In this document: piece by piece, positions 1 to 7,472 of the stretch
How positions within the stretch are numbered: the stretch's first letter is position 1
Layout: the number at the start of each line of letters is the position of its first letter
NCBI GenBank assembly: GCA_002422785.1
Contig: DITK01000029.1
Coordinates: 1-12,027, forward strand
DNA length: 12,027 nucleotides
Source of the DNA: Francisellaceae bacterium UBA6186
Lineage (GTDB): Bacteria; Pseudomonadota; Gammaproteobacteria; UBA6186; Azoamicaceae
Direction: 5' to 3'
Notes under the pieces: generated by a model
What the model was told of the DNA's origin: nothing
Database searches by the model: none
The model's input: the letters and a program-made list of their open reading frames with translations, nothing else
Program-made: the position numbers and the translations under genes

Positions 1-366
1 ATTAAGTTGAGGTTTTTCTGTGACGGGAATAGATGCATTAGCATCAGCAGAATTTGTTGGATCGGTTGCACTGCTAGTTTTTTGAGTATTACTAGGTTCT
101 GAGACTTGCCTTGTAAGAGTCTCAAAAGTAGGATTAAATATGAGTTTTTTACTATTAAAAAGTCCCCCTGGATGTACTCGCTCTATTCTTAGGTCGGTAT
201 GCTTTATTGTTTCTGATGTAGTGGTAGGTATAGATGGAGCATCTGGTTCCGAAGTGGTTGAGGGCGGTGGTTTTGCATCTGCAACATTAGCCTGTTTATG
301 ACCCTTATCTTTGGGGATCTGCTGACTATAGGTGGTGGATTTTCTACGTTCTTGCTTCTCAGTCAT
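1..366 (-). CDS. N-terminal part of a Ser/Thr/Pro-rich protein of unknown function
   Basis: The frame is open for 122 codons from an ATG at 366 leftward to the window edge, so the C-terminus lies outside. The in-frame TGA upstream of the ATG has no other start codon between, which fixes the start. The protein begins MTEKQERRKSTTYSQQ, a basic charged head. It continues as a low-complexity stretch rich in Thr, Ser, Pro, Ala and Asn, for example a PPPSTTSEP run and a later TSSATDPTNSADANAS run. There is no signal peptide or membrane segment. I do not recognise a family. A disordered linker or the head of a large secreted, effector or cell-envelope protein would fit, but that is a guess. No good Shine-Dalgarno is seen. 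A TATACT at 375-380 on the minus strand is only a weak promoter candidate. Confidence 0.6.
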   Translation of the reverse strand, partial: MTEKQERRKSTTYSQQIPKDKGHKQANVADAKPPPSTTSEPDAPSIPTTTSETIKHTDLRIERVHPGGLFNSKKLIFNPTFETLTRQVSEPSNTQKTSSATDPTNSADANASIPVTEKPQLN

Positions 367-616
367 AATAATTAAGTATAGAGTATTACAACCTCAGTTT
401 GATCGGATTAAAAATATAGAAAAAAAACAGTGCAAGTCACCTCTAAAATTTGTATTAATTATTTTTTTAGAACTATATAAATCCAAATTGCTTGGATATA
501 ATGATGTAGCTTCACGCATGCATTTAGTTAAAAATTTAAATAATAATTATCAAACTAACACAAACAGCATCCTAACAACAGATTAATAAAATTAAAATAA
601 CATATAAGTGGATCTT

Positions 617-1273
617 TTATGCGTACGACATAATATTAGGTAGATCTTTAAAAAAACCCAACAATTTAGCTAATCCTAAATTAGCTAAACTATTTAACTT
701 AGCTCTTTCTAATAGAGCATTTTGGGCAGCTGGAATATTGCTATCTTTTCCACCCAAAGCCTTAATACAACCTTCCTGTAAAGCTCGGCCAAAAGAAAAA
801 CTTAATTGCCATGGAGCTATTCCTAGTTTATTGATGGCATTTAAATTAGCAGTGGCCTCAGGTTCTGTTTGTCCACCAGATAAAAAATTAATAGAAGGTA
901 CGGCCGCTGGGACTGTGATAAATAGGTGCCAACCCCTGATCCACTTTATACCCACTAAGATATTCTGGTTATTAAAATATTGGGGAATAGTTATATTATT
1001 CTCAGGTAATTGATTGCTACTGACAACGGTTTGGTAGAGCGTTTCTTCAAAGAGAATAACCCCACTAATGTAGTTATGTAAATCTCTAGTTGTTGCTAAT
1101 AAGCTTCTATACTTTTGTCGATTCTGTTTAGTATTTTCCAAATTTATGGTTGTAAAGCGTTTGCCTATAGTAGCATTGCTTTCATCCATGGCCAAAATAC
1201 CCTTTTCTTTTGCTACTAATTTATTTATAGTATCGTACATATTATTTAATAAAGGGCTATTGTTTTGGTGCAT
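617..1273 (-). pseudogene. Class I fructose-bisphosphate aldolase with large internal deletion
   Basis: Residues 1-110 match the N-terminal part of class I aldolases: GILAMDESNATIGKR near 25-39, then ISGVILFEETLYQ near 69-81, then VGIK at 107-110. Residues 120-218 match the C-terminal part: TVPAAVPSINFLSGGQ, LNAINK and FGRALQ. The family is about 340-360 residues; this frame has 218. About 140 residues between VGIK and TVP are missing, including the regions that normally carry the Schiff-base lysine and the catalytic glutamates. Just after VGIK, shifting the frame by one base restores a family-like VDQGLAPI, so a base was also lost; the linking WIRGWHLF is out-of-frame reading. The net result is an open but presumably catalytically dead frame. 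An AGGAG at 1284-1288 lies 10 bases before the ATG. The intact enzyme would cleave fructose-1,6-bisphosphate in glycolysis or gluconeogenesis. Confidence 0.87.
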
Positions 1274-1304
1274 ATGGTTAATTCTCCTAATATATCGCCC
1301 TGGC

Positions 1305-1332
1305 CTGACAAATTATAAATTTAAAAGATAAT
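1305..1332 (+). promoter_or_regulatory. Candidate sigma70 promoter for valS
   Basis: CTGACA at 1305-1310 and GATAAT at 1327-1332 are separated by 16 bases, placing the transcript start about 10-13 bases before the valS ATG. The leader would therefore be very short, and only a weak GAGCAG precedes the ATG. The match is by eye to the consensus and has not been tested. Confidence 0.35.
1312..1317 (-). promoter_or_regulatory. Candidate -10 box of the divergent aldolase promoter
   Basis: A perfect TATAAT reads leftward here, about 40 bases before the aldolase ATG, and lies inside the candidate valS promoter. No convincing -35 box is seen at the proper distance. If real, the two divergent promoters overlap and would compete for polymerase. 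Confidence 0.25.
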
Positions 1333-1351
1333 CGGTATACTAGAGCAGCTT

Positions 1352-4159
1352 ATGGAAAAAACCTACGATCCAACATCAATTGAAAACAAATGGCGAGATT
1401 TTTGGGAACAACATGATTGTTTTGCAACTGAAGTATCGGATTTAAGTAATCAGCATCCTTTTTGCATTATGTTGCCGCCGCCAAATGTAACTGGCAATTT
1501 GCATATGGGGCATGCTTTTCAGCACACTCTTATGGATGTGCTAATTCGTTTCAATAAAATGCGTGGTGCTGCTACATTATGGCAAGCTGGCATGGATCAT
1601 GCTGGTATTTCTACGCAGATGGTGGTAGAGCGACAATTAGCCGCACAAAATATCAAGCGTACTTCTCTTTCCAGAGAAGAATTTGTTGCTAAAGTGTGGC
1701 AATGGAAAGAGCAATCCGGTGGCATAATTAATCAGCAAATGAAAAGACTAGGTACAGCTATTGACTGGTCTATAGCTAAATTTACTTTGGATCCTGATTT
1801 TTGTAGTGCAGTTAGGAAAATATTTGTATCTTTATACACTGATGGATTGATTTATAAAGGTAAAAAATTAATTAATTGGGATCCGATCTTGCAAACAGCA
1901 ATATCAGATTTAGAAGTTGTTGCCGAAGAAGTGCCGGGTAATTTGTGGTACATAAAATATCCGTTGGTAGATAGCAAAGATTATCTAACTATTGCTACGA
2001 CTAGACCAGAAACTTTATTAGGGGATGTAGCTGTTTGTGTTCACCCATCAGATACTAGGTACCAACAGTTAGTGGGTAAGCACGTAATATTGCCTATAGT
2101 TAATAAAAAGATCCCTATTATTGCAGACGATTATGTTGATCAAGATTTTGGTACTGGTTGTTTAAAAATTACTCCAGCTCATGATCCACATGATTATGCT
2201 ATTGCATTAAGACATAACTTACCATTAATTAATATTTTTACTAAAAGTATAACTTTAAACGAAAATACTCCATTAGAGTACCGAGGTTTAACTAAATTAG
2301 CAGCTAGACGTAAAGTTTTAGACGATTTAATAAAGCAAAATTTATTATTGAAAACAGAAGATTGTGTAATTAATGTTCCCAAGTCAACCAATACCAATGC
2401 AATCGTAGAGCCATTTTTAACCGATCAATGGTTTGTTAAGATGGAAGAATTAGCAAAGCCAGCAATTCATGCGGTACAATCTGGGCAAATTAAATTTGTC
2501 CCTGAAGAATGGGCTAACAACTACCTAGAATGGCTAAATAACATTCAAGATTGGTGTATCAGTAGACAACTATGGTGGGGGCACCAAATTCCAGCGTGGT
2601 ATGATGAAAATCATAATATTTATGTTGCGGACAACGAGCAAGAGGTTAGGCAAAAATATGGATTATCAGATAATATTAAATTAATGCAAGAATCTGATGT
2701 ATTAGACACGTGGTTTTCTGCGGCATTATGGCCATTTGTAACACTTGGTTGGCCGGCAGATACTATAAATTTAGCAAAATTTTTCCCCACTAGTGTTTTG
2801 GTTACTGGTTTCGATATAATATTTTTTTGGGTTGCCCGAATGGTAATGTTTTCTTTGAAATTCACAGGCAAAATACCATTTAATACGGTTTATATTCATG
2901 GCATTATCCAAGATCAGGACGGACAAAAAATGTCTAAAACTAAGGGCAATGTTATCGATCCCATTGATTTAGTTGATGGAATTAGTTTGCCAGATTTAAT
3001 CATAAAACGTACTATCGGCTTAATGCAGCCGCACTTAAAGAGTTCTATAGAGCAAAAAACTAAGCAACAATTTCCGAATGGCATTAATTGTTTTGGTACC
3101 GATGCCCTAAGATTTACTTTTTGTTCAATAGCTACTCATAACAGACATATTAAATTTGAATTGTTGCGTTTAGAGGGATATCGAAATTTTTGCAACAAAT
3201 TATGGAATGCCGCTAGATTTTTATTATTACATTTAGAAAATCAAAAAATTGATTTTCTAAAATTAACACCAACCTTAATAGCTAATAATTTAGCTGAACA
3301 GTGGGCACTATCGTTATGGCAAACTGTTAAGCAAACCGTTATTCAGCATATTATTAATTATAGATTTGACTTAGCTAGTAAGTGCATCTATGAATTCGTT
3401 TGGAATGAATATTGTGACTGGTATTTAGAATTTACTAAAACTCAATTATTTGATGCACATAAATCTGATGTAACTAAAGATATTACTAAAATAGCATTAA
3501 CATTTATATACAGTGAATTATTAAAAGTTTTACATCCTTTTATGCCGTATATTACTGAAGAAATTTGGCAAACTTTGCAAACAAACATTTTAAATTCTAA
3601 TTCTAATCAACATAATAATTTGCTTGGCAATATATTAATTACTCAAAATTATCCTGAATTTGATCAAAAATTTATAAATCGTGACGCAGAACAATCTATT
3701 GAATGGGCCAAACAATTTATAACTATTATACGTAATCTTCGCGCCAGCATAAATATTGCCCCTAGTGTTAAATTACCAACAGTTTTTGTTCACTCCAGCT
3801 TAACCACGGTAGAAAAACAGCATTTATTAGATAATCATTTTTTAATAAAAATTATTGCTAAAATTGACAACATAACTATTACTGATGATCTTCAAACCAA
3901 GTCTGGTGCTATGGTTGCAGTAATAAATAAAACTGAAATTTGGATCCCTATGACTGGATTAATTGATCCGCATACAGAAACTAATAGGTTAAACAAAGAA
4001 ATCAATAAATTAACTAAACAATTGGAAGTAGTAAATAATAAATTAAATAATCCTAATTATTTACACAACGCCCCGAAAGAAATTGTGATGAAAGAAAAAC
4101 AAAAACACTCTGAATTACAAGAAGCAATTAATAAGCTACAAGCTAACCTAAAAATTTGA
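1352..4159 (+). CDS. valS: Valyl-tRNA synthetase (ValRS)
   Basis: A cytoplasmic class I aminoacyl-tRNA synthetase that charges tRNA-Val using ATP and edits mischarged threonine. The signature motifs are in order. The HIGH-type HMGH is at residues 51-54 within PPPNVTGNLHMGHAF. The CP1 editing-domain motif TTRPETL is at 216-222 and GTGCLKITPAHDPHDY at 267-282. WCISRQLWWGH precedes the second half of the catalytic domain. The KMSKS-type KMSKT is at 526-530. The anticodon-binding helical domain follows, and a Lys/Glu/Asn-rich C-terminal coiled coil occupies roughly 868-935. The 935 residues compare with about 950 in E. coli, which it resembles closely (for example LEGYRNFCNKLWNAARF). That argues for a gammaproteobacterial origin rather than the archaeal-like Rickettsia type. 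The editing domain is shorter than in E. coli after NIFTK. The gene is intact and is the best phylogenetic marker in the window. Its 3' end overlaps the convergent XRE gene by 12 bp. Confidence 0.98.
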   Translation: MEKTYDPTSIENKWRDFWEQHDCFATEVSDLSNQHPFCIMLPPPNVTGNLHMGHAFQHTLMDVLIRFNKMRGAATLWQAGMDHAGISTQMVVERQLAAQNIKRTSLSREEFVAKVWQWKEQSGGIINQQMKRLGTAIDWSIAKFTLDPDFCSAVRKIFVSLYTDGLIYKGKKLINWDPILQTAISDLEVVAEEVPGNLWYIKYPLVDSKDYLTIATTRPETLLGDVAVCVHPSDTRYQQLVGKHVILPIVNKKIPIIADDYVDQDFGTGCLKITPAHDPHDYAIALRHNLPLINIFTKSITLNENTPLEYRGLTKLAARRKVLDDLIKQNLLLKTEDCVINVPKSTNTNAIVEPFLTDQWFVKMEELAKPAIHAVQSGQIKFVPEEWANNYLEWLNNIQDWCISRQLWWGHQIPAWYDENHNIYVADNEQEVRQKYGLSDNIKLMQESDVLDTWFSAALWPFVTLGWPADTINLAKFFPTSVLVTGFDIIFFWVARMVMFSLKFTGKIPFNTVYIHGIIQDQDGQKMSKTKGNVIDPIDLVDGISLPDLIIKRTIGLMQPHLKSSIEQKTKQQFPNGINCFGTDALRFTFCSIATHNRHIKFELLRLEGYRNFCNKLWNAARFLLLHLENQKIDFLKLTPTLIANNLAEQWALSLWQTVKQTVIQHIINYRFDLASKCIYEFVWNEYCDWYLEFTKTQLFDAHKSDVTKDITKIALTFIYSELLKVLHPFMPYITEEIWQTLQTNILNSNSNQHNNLLGNILITQNYPEFDQKFINRDAEQSIEWAKQFITIIRNLRASINIAPSVKLPTVFVHSSLTTVEKQHLLDNHFLIKIIAKIDNITITDDLQTKSGAMVAVINKTEIWIPMTGLIDPHTETNRLNKEINKLTKQLEVVNNKLNNPNYLHNAPKEIVMKEKQKHSELQEAINKLQANLKI

Positions 4160-4381
4160 TGCAATCGCCTGATTAACACTTAGTATAACTTTTGCTGAAA
4201 CCTTGTTACTGCTCTCAAGTTTGCTAATATAGGCTTGAGAAACTTTTAACAGCTTAGCAAGTTCTTTTTGAGAGACCCCAGCATTAATTCTCGCTAATGC
4301 TAAAGGATTATTAACGTAGTCTTCTAAAATGAATGGCACATATTGATGGTACATATTTAACTTTCGTTTTAATACTTGCAT
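4148..4381 (-). CDS. XRE-family HTH regulator, HigA-like orphan antitoxin
   Basis: A small DNA-binding protein of 77 residues from the ATG at 4381; a GTG two codons earlier is an alternative start. ILEDYVNNPLALARINAG leads into the helix-turn-helix VSQKELAKLLKVSQAYISKLE, which covers most of the middle of the protein. That layout is typical of antitoxin-type Cro/C1 repressors. No toxin gene of the HigB/RelE kind lies beside it, so it is an orphan here. Its tail (KVSAKVILSVNQAIAS) is nearly the same as a truncated paralogue at 7266-7400, and part of that tail recurs at 8341-8396. The family has therefore been copied around this locus. The stop codon lies inside the end of valS. No clear Shine-Dalgarno is seen. 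Confidence 0.82.
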   Translation of the reverse strand: MQVLKRKLNMYHQYVPFILEDYVNNPLALARINAGVSQKELAKLLKVSQAYISKLESSNKVSAKVILSVNQAIASNF

Positions 4382-4518
4382 AACCACTATGTATTAATTT
4401 CTGATAATTATGCAAACAAAAAAATTAAGGCCACAGCTGCTATATTTATTTTATTGAGTAGAGTTTTTATGAAACCTATTTTTTAAACCATAACAAGAGT
4501 TCTTTATTGGGAGCATAT

Positions 4519-4752
4519 ATGCCTCTTACTTTAAGTGGTATAACAAATGGTGTTGTTACTGAATATAATAATTCATTTACAAACATCATGCAATTAACAA
4601 AAAGTAGAAATAAAATTTTTGGTGTGATATTAACAAGATTAGTGGACATTCTTACTATGTCTAGAGATCAAGAACAATTGTTTAATAACAATATACAACA
4701 AATACATAACGACTTGTTAGCAGTTAAACAACATGCATCCAGCATAAATTAA
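4519..4752 (+). CDS. 5' part of a frameshifted gene of unknown function
   Basis: The ATG at 4519 has a good GGGAG Shine-Dalgarno at 4509-4513, five bases upstream, so it is preferred to the TTG at 4507. The 77-residue product begins MPLTLSGITNG and has no signal peptide or recognised domain. It is polar and probably helical, ending with QQIHNDLLAVKQHASSIN. The frame stops at 4750-4752, where a long open frame one base back continues in the same style. I read it as the front of a protein of about 310 residues broken by an indel. It could still be made as a short peptide. A weak TTGAGT (4454-4459), 17-base gap, TATTTT (4477-4482) is the only upstream promoter candidate. Confidence 0.5.
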   Translation: MPLTLSGITNGVVTEYNNSFTNIMQLTKSRNKIFGVILTRLVDILTMSRDQEQLFNNNIQQIHNDLLAVKQHASSIN

Positions 4753-5432
4753 ATATAGACATAAACAACTATGAAAATTTTATTAGTATACTTAATAATG
4801 CAAGCATCAAGTTAAACATACAACTGTTAGCCAAAAAGGCTGCAAACCTAGCGACTCAATATGCTAACATCTCAAACACAAAAGCTGCTACATTAGACGA
4901 ACGATCTGAGAATATACAGATAACAAGCGCTGAGGTTGGTGTCCTTTATCAAGATAATATAGGCCTTACATTTAAAGAAAGAAACCCAGAAAATGACAAA
5001 GAAAATTTAAAATTTCTTATTGCTAAACATCTAGAAAAACAAGGAATTACAGTTGATGTTACAGATATAAATGTTCAAAGTCGTCGTGATAATAATGGAT
5101 ATGATGTAACACTACCGCACAAATGTTTACCCCCCTTAAATAAAATATTTACCCCAAAAATAATTGAAGATTCAGAAATAATTAAAAAGTTAAAAACCGC
5201 TAGGTATTTAGATGTCGCAAAGTATGGCCAAAGTAATCAAGGTCTAGCTATAGCAAAACAGTATGATGTATTTATTCAATGCGTTAAAAATTTACAGATC
5301 AATAATCTTGCAGATGCTATTAGATTAGAAGATCAAGGGTTACTACTTAAAGAATTAAAAAGCGTAGCGCAGATAAAAAATTTTAAAACAGCATTGAATA
5401 AAGCTACTACATTAAGTAAAATGTCAAACTGA
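4728..5432 (+). pseudogene. 3' part of the same frameshifted gene, without a start codon
   Basis: This 234-codon open frame is in the -1 phase relative to the preceding ORF and overlaps it by 25 bases. It lacks an ATG, GTG or TTG until close to its end, so it cannot be initiated normally. Its length, the absence of stops in such AT-rich DNA and its protein-like composition show that it was recently coding. It reads on through NNYENFISILNNAS, LTFKERNPENDKENLKFLIA, HLEKQGITVDVTDINVQ and LADAIRLEDQGLLLKELK. It looks soluble and largely helical, and I do not recognise a family. No canonical X-XXY-YYZ slippery heptamer is visible in the overlap, so a mutational frameshift is likelier than programmed frameshifting. 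It ends in TGA directly against a GNAT fragment. Confidence 0.55.
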
Positions 5433-5535
5433 CCAAGATTCAATCGAATTTTATAAAAAATTAGGATTTGAATGCACACCTTTTCAAGGTATGCGGGGTG
5501 TTAGGTATAATTGTTGGTTACGTTTAAAGGAGTAA
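5431..5535 (+). pseudogene. C-terminal fragment of a GNAT acetyltransferase
   Basis: Thirty-four codons in frame with a TAA at 5533-5535 read DQDSIEFYKKLGFE and then NCWLRLKE. This is the typical last helix and strand of Gcn5-related N-acetyltransferases (FYxKLGFE motif). The acetyl-CoA-binding region and the rest of the N-terminus are absent. The fragment starts exactly where the preceding broken gene ends, which marks a recombination junction. It differs from the AAC(6')-like GNAT at the right end of the window. An AAAGGAG straddles its last codons but is about 40 bases from the next gene. Confidence 0.65.
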
Positions 5536-5573
5536 AATTACTTTAAATTGAAAAAATTTATGAAACAACTATT

Positions 5574-6575
5574 ATGAAAACTGAACCTATGTTAGAAAAT
5601 GATAATCTTAATAAAGAAATTATTCAATGGAGTTGCAAATCTATTGCGTCTCTTGGGTATACATTAAAAAGTAATCAACCAGAAAAAATATTAGCCACAC
5701 TTTGGTCTTATGTAGGCAGATTTGAAACGTCTGATGGTTATATTTATTTAAAACACACTCCACCTTTGATTGCTTTAGAAGCAATTATTATCCAAGTTTT
5801 GCGTGATCAATTCCATGCTCCTGTTCCAACGGTTATTGCACATAATACTGCATTAAATTGCTTTTTAATGAAAGATGCTGGGCAGTCATTACGGGGAATT
5901 CTAAAACAGAAATTTGATGAGGCATTAATTTGTAAAGCTATTGATCAATTTATATCACTTCAGTTAGCTGTTGCAGATCAAGTAGATGTTTTCCTTGATA
6001 TTGGTGTCCCTGACTGGCGGTTGGATAAGTTACCTAATTTATACAAGAATATGATTAAACAAAAAGATTTATTAGCAGCAGATGGATTATCAGCAATAGA
6101 AATTAATAAATTGGATGAATTGCTCCCAAAGATTGCCAATTTATGTAAAAAAGGATCTGCATATTCCATTAAACAAACTATTGTTCAACCTGATTTTAGT
6201 GACAATAATATACTTATAGACAATATATCACAAAATATTACGATTATTGATTTAGGTGAAATAACGATTTCTCATCCATTTTTTTCGTTACTTAATTGTT
6301 TCAGACAAATAAAAAAACATTATGCACTCACAGAAAAAGATGAGCTATATGTAAGGATCAAGCAAGCTTGTTTTAAACATTATATGAATTTTTTCGGATT
6401 TAAAGAACAGTTCTTAGATGCTTTTACTATTATATCTATATTATGGTATATTTATGATATGTTAAGTCAATATAGGTTAATGCTTGCATGTGGCACGAAA
6501 GAAGTTCTGGCATTGCAACAAAGAAAGTTTAGTAATACAGCAAAAGAGTTTATAGTTTCTATCGCAAAATTTTGA
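5574..6575 (+). CDS. Aminoglycoside phosphotransferase (APH)-fold kinase
   Basis: A 333-residue soluble protein with the protein-kinase-like APH fold, which transfers ATP gamma-phosphate to a hydroxyl of a small molecule. Visible elements are a candidate ATP-anchoring Lys60 in YIYLKHTP and a helix-C type Glu69. The hinge-like FLMKDAG is near 97-103. The catalytic loop is QPDFSDNN at 205-212, with Asp207 and Asn212, and the metal-binding loop is IIDLGE with Asp226. The catalytic loop normally begins with His (HGDxxxxN) and here has Gln. Length fits the family. No signal peptide or membrane segment is seen. The substrate cannot be read from sequence; aminoglycoside, macrolide or a metabolite are all possible. 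It lies 30 bases before a deleted DUF2608 gene, echoing the HAD plus nucleotidyltransferase pairing at 9051-10749. The start at 5574 lacks a close Shine-Dalgarno. Confidence 0.8.
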   Translation: MKTEPMLENDNLNKEIIQWSCKSIASLGYTLKSNQPEKILATLWSYVGRFETSDGYIYLKHTPPLIALEAIIIQVLRDQFHAPVPTVIAHNTALNCFLMKDAGQSLRGILKQKFDEALICKAIDQFISLQLAVADQVDVFLDIGVPDWRLDKLPNLYKNMIKQKDLLAADGLSAIEINKLDELLPKIANLCKKGSAYSIKQTIVQPDFSDNNILIDNISQNITIIDLGEITISHPFFSLLNCFRQIKKHYALTEKDELYVRIKQACFKHYMNFFGFKEQFLDAFTIISILWYIYDMLSQYRLMLACGTKEVLALQQRKFSNTAKEFIVSIAKF

Positions 6576-6605
6576 GACGAACAAATATTTAATGGATCAA
6601 TAAAA

Positions 6606-6868
6606 ATGATTTCTGACATCCATTCACCAGCAACTATCGAAGATATCGCAGATCTGTTAAAAACTATATTGATCAGATTGAATTAAATACTTTACCAAAA
6701 GTCGGTAGTTATTATCCTCTTTATAAACAAGGGGTTTTATTCTGTCTTCAGGCTAATAAAGGTTTAGTATTAAAAACTTTCCTAGAACAAATAAATTTGG
6801 TTCCACTTAAAGTGATGATTATTGATGACAAAATAGATAATTTGCAATATGTAAAAGGCGCAACTTGA
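6606..6868 (+). pseudogene. Deleted copy of the DUF2608 HAD gene
   Basis: The ATG at 6606 starts MISDIHSPATIEDI, matching MISIIHSPATIKDL of the intact gene at 9051. After about 20 codons the sequence jumps to the counterpart of residue 145 (DQIELNTLPKVGSYYPLYKQ), with loss of about 366 bp and a frame change. The C-terminal part is then near-identical through MIIDDKIDNLQ, the HAD motif IV region, and diverges after about 6848. The nucleophile motif DVDGV is gone. GATCA lies next to both deletion ends in the intact copy, so deletion by short homology is plausible. Ending abruptly beside an integrase remnant, this is a dead paralogue. Confidence 0.85.
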
Positions 6869-6946
6869 TCTGATACTCACTAGATATTTGGCATTATGTA
6901 TAGTAAAAACTCCATTATCACTACTCGTCTCGCTTACTTCTTGCTT

Positions 6947-7006
6947 CTTACGGTATATTTTCTCTTTTGGCTTAGCGTTTTTTATTATTACGTCTGTTAA
7001 TGCCAT
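6947..7006 (-). pseudogene. N-terminal remnant of a P4-type tyrosine integrase
   Basis: From the ATG at 7006 the leftward frame reads MALTDVIIKNAKPKEKIYRK. This is the hallmark start of P4-like integrases (MALTDxxIxxAKPxxKxYK), belonging to their arm-type DNA-binding domain. After about 20 residues the similarity stops. The frame stays open to 6782 but runs into the antisense of the HAD remnant, so the catalytic domain (Arg, His, Tyr) is gone. The ATG lies about 160 bases from the tRNA-Asn 3'-end copy at 7169-7188 and reads away from it. That is the usual position of an integrase beside its attachment site. Confidence 0.72.
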
Positions 7007-7095
7007 TTTGGAGGCAACTACTCCTTGACCACACACAGTTATCCACAATGTTGCCCCAGAATTAGTCGGATCTCAATAATCTTTAACCGACTTTG

Positions 7096-7188
7096 TTGGA
7101 CAAAGATTTATGAAATACTCTAGGATTTATTAGACTTTTCGAACTATGCTGGACGGCTTTAATGCTATAATTGGCTCCCCGAGACGGA
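7096..7188 (+). repeat. Distal att-like copy of the tRNA-Asn 3' end plus flank
   Basis: The last 20 bases (7169-7188, aattggctccccgagacgga) are identical to 11966-11985, the 3' end of tRNA-Asn including the CCA end, acceptor strand and T-stem strand. The preceding 70-odd bases are also recognisably similar to 11893-11965, with a shared ctaggattta core, so the whole repeat is about 93 bp in direct orientation. Duplication of a tRNA 3' end is the signature of site-specific integration by P4-type integrases. The 5' three quarters of the tRNA is missing here, so it is not a tRNA gene. Confidence 0.82.
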
Positions 7189-7258
7189 ATATAGTTGGTT
7201 TGTTTAAGCCTTATTTTATAAGGGTTGTTTGGGGTGGTTAAAAATAGTTGCCCCCAAA

Positions 7259-7314
7259 GTTGCCCCTAGATCTTGTTGTTAGTCGATTTAGATCCTCTGG
7301 ATGCAATAGCCTTA
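7259..7314 (+). repeat. 56-bp direct repeat, left copy
   Basis: Identical base for base to 8341-8396. It covers the last 16 or so codons and the stop of the truncated XRE gene on the minus strand. Just before it the motif agttgcccc appears twice in quick succession (7245-7266), whereas the right copy has it once, so a short tandem duplication has occurred on this side. The two copies bracket the KilA-N gene. Confidence 0.92.
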
Positions 7315-7400
7315 TTAACACTTAACATAACTTTTGCTGAAACTTTTTTCTTACTACTTTTAAATTTACTAATAGTTGAAATAACAAAAATAATTAGCAT
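7266..7400 (-). pseudogene. Truncated XRE regulator, paralogue of the gene at 4148-4381
   Basis: From an in-frame ATG at 7400 to TAG at 7266-7268 the frame encodes 44 residues, MLIIFVISTISKFKSSKKK and onward. Residues 10-33 (ISKFKSSKKKVSAKVMLSVNKAIAS) align with the end of the intact XRE protein (ISKLESSNKVSAKVILSVNQAIAS). Everything before the recognition helix is lost, so it cannot bind DNA as an HTH. Compared with the intact paralogue it has an extra tail, RGSKSTNNKI. It reads away from the divergent KilA-N gene, so the two may once have formed a regulatory pair. Confidence 0.72.
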
Positions 7401-7424
7401 TTTTCTCGATATTTATTTTTTAAA

Positions 7425-7470
7425 TACACCATGCTAGTATCATTATAAATTTATTTAGTTATATGGTGTA
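7425..7470. promoter_or_regulatory. Inverted repeat spanning the KilA-N promoter region
   Basis: tacaccat (7425-7432) and atggtgta (7463-7470) form a perfect 8-bp inverted repeat with a 30-base spacer. It ends two bases before the KilA-N GTG start. A TATAAA at 7444-7449 in the spacer is a plausible -10 box. The GGTGT/ACACC half-sites recur inside the 34-bp palindrome within the same gene. This layout would suit an operator that shuts the promoter, but binding is inferred only. Confidence 0.35.
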
Positions 7471-7472
7471 GT

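Noticed and set aside
481..497. Hairpin atccaa/ttggat as an aldolase terminator
   Set aside because: It lies about 120 bases past the stop, has only six AT-rich pairs and is not followed by a T run on either strand. Nothing else convincing was seen in 367-616.
332..586. 84-codon rightward open frame
   Set aside because: It overlaps the start of the leftward Ser/Thr/Pro-rich gene, has no Shine-Dalgarno and encodes no recognisable motif.
738..1331. Open frames on the plus strand opposite the aldolase (738-1013 and 1146-1331)
   Set aside because: They are antisense shadows of a frame with clear aldolase similarity.
2194..2871. Leftward open frames inside valS (2194-2397 and 2620-2871)
   Set aside because: They are antisense to an intact, fully recognisable valyl-tRNA synthetase.
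4728..4752. Programmed -1 frameshift site
   Set aside because: No X-XXY-YYZ heptamer in the reading phase and no obvious downstream stem-loop; an indel is the simpler reading.
5978..6169. Leftward open frame inside the APH-fold gene
   Set aside because: Antisense shadow with no ribosome site or motif.
7039..7047. TTATCCACA, a perfect DnaA-box match
   Set aside because: It is a single 9-mer with no cluster of boxes, AT-rich unwinding array or replication gene nearby, so it is not evidence of an origin.
7209..7223. ccttat-ttt-ataagg hairpin
   Set aside because: Short and AT-rich, with no T run after it and no gene clearly ending just upstream.
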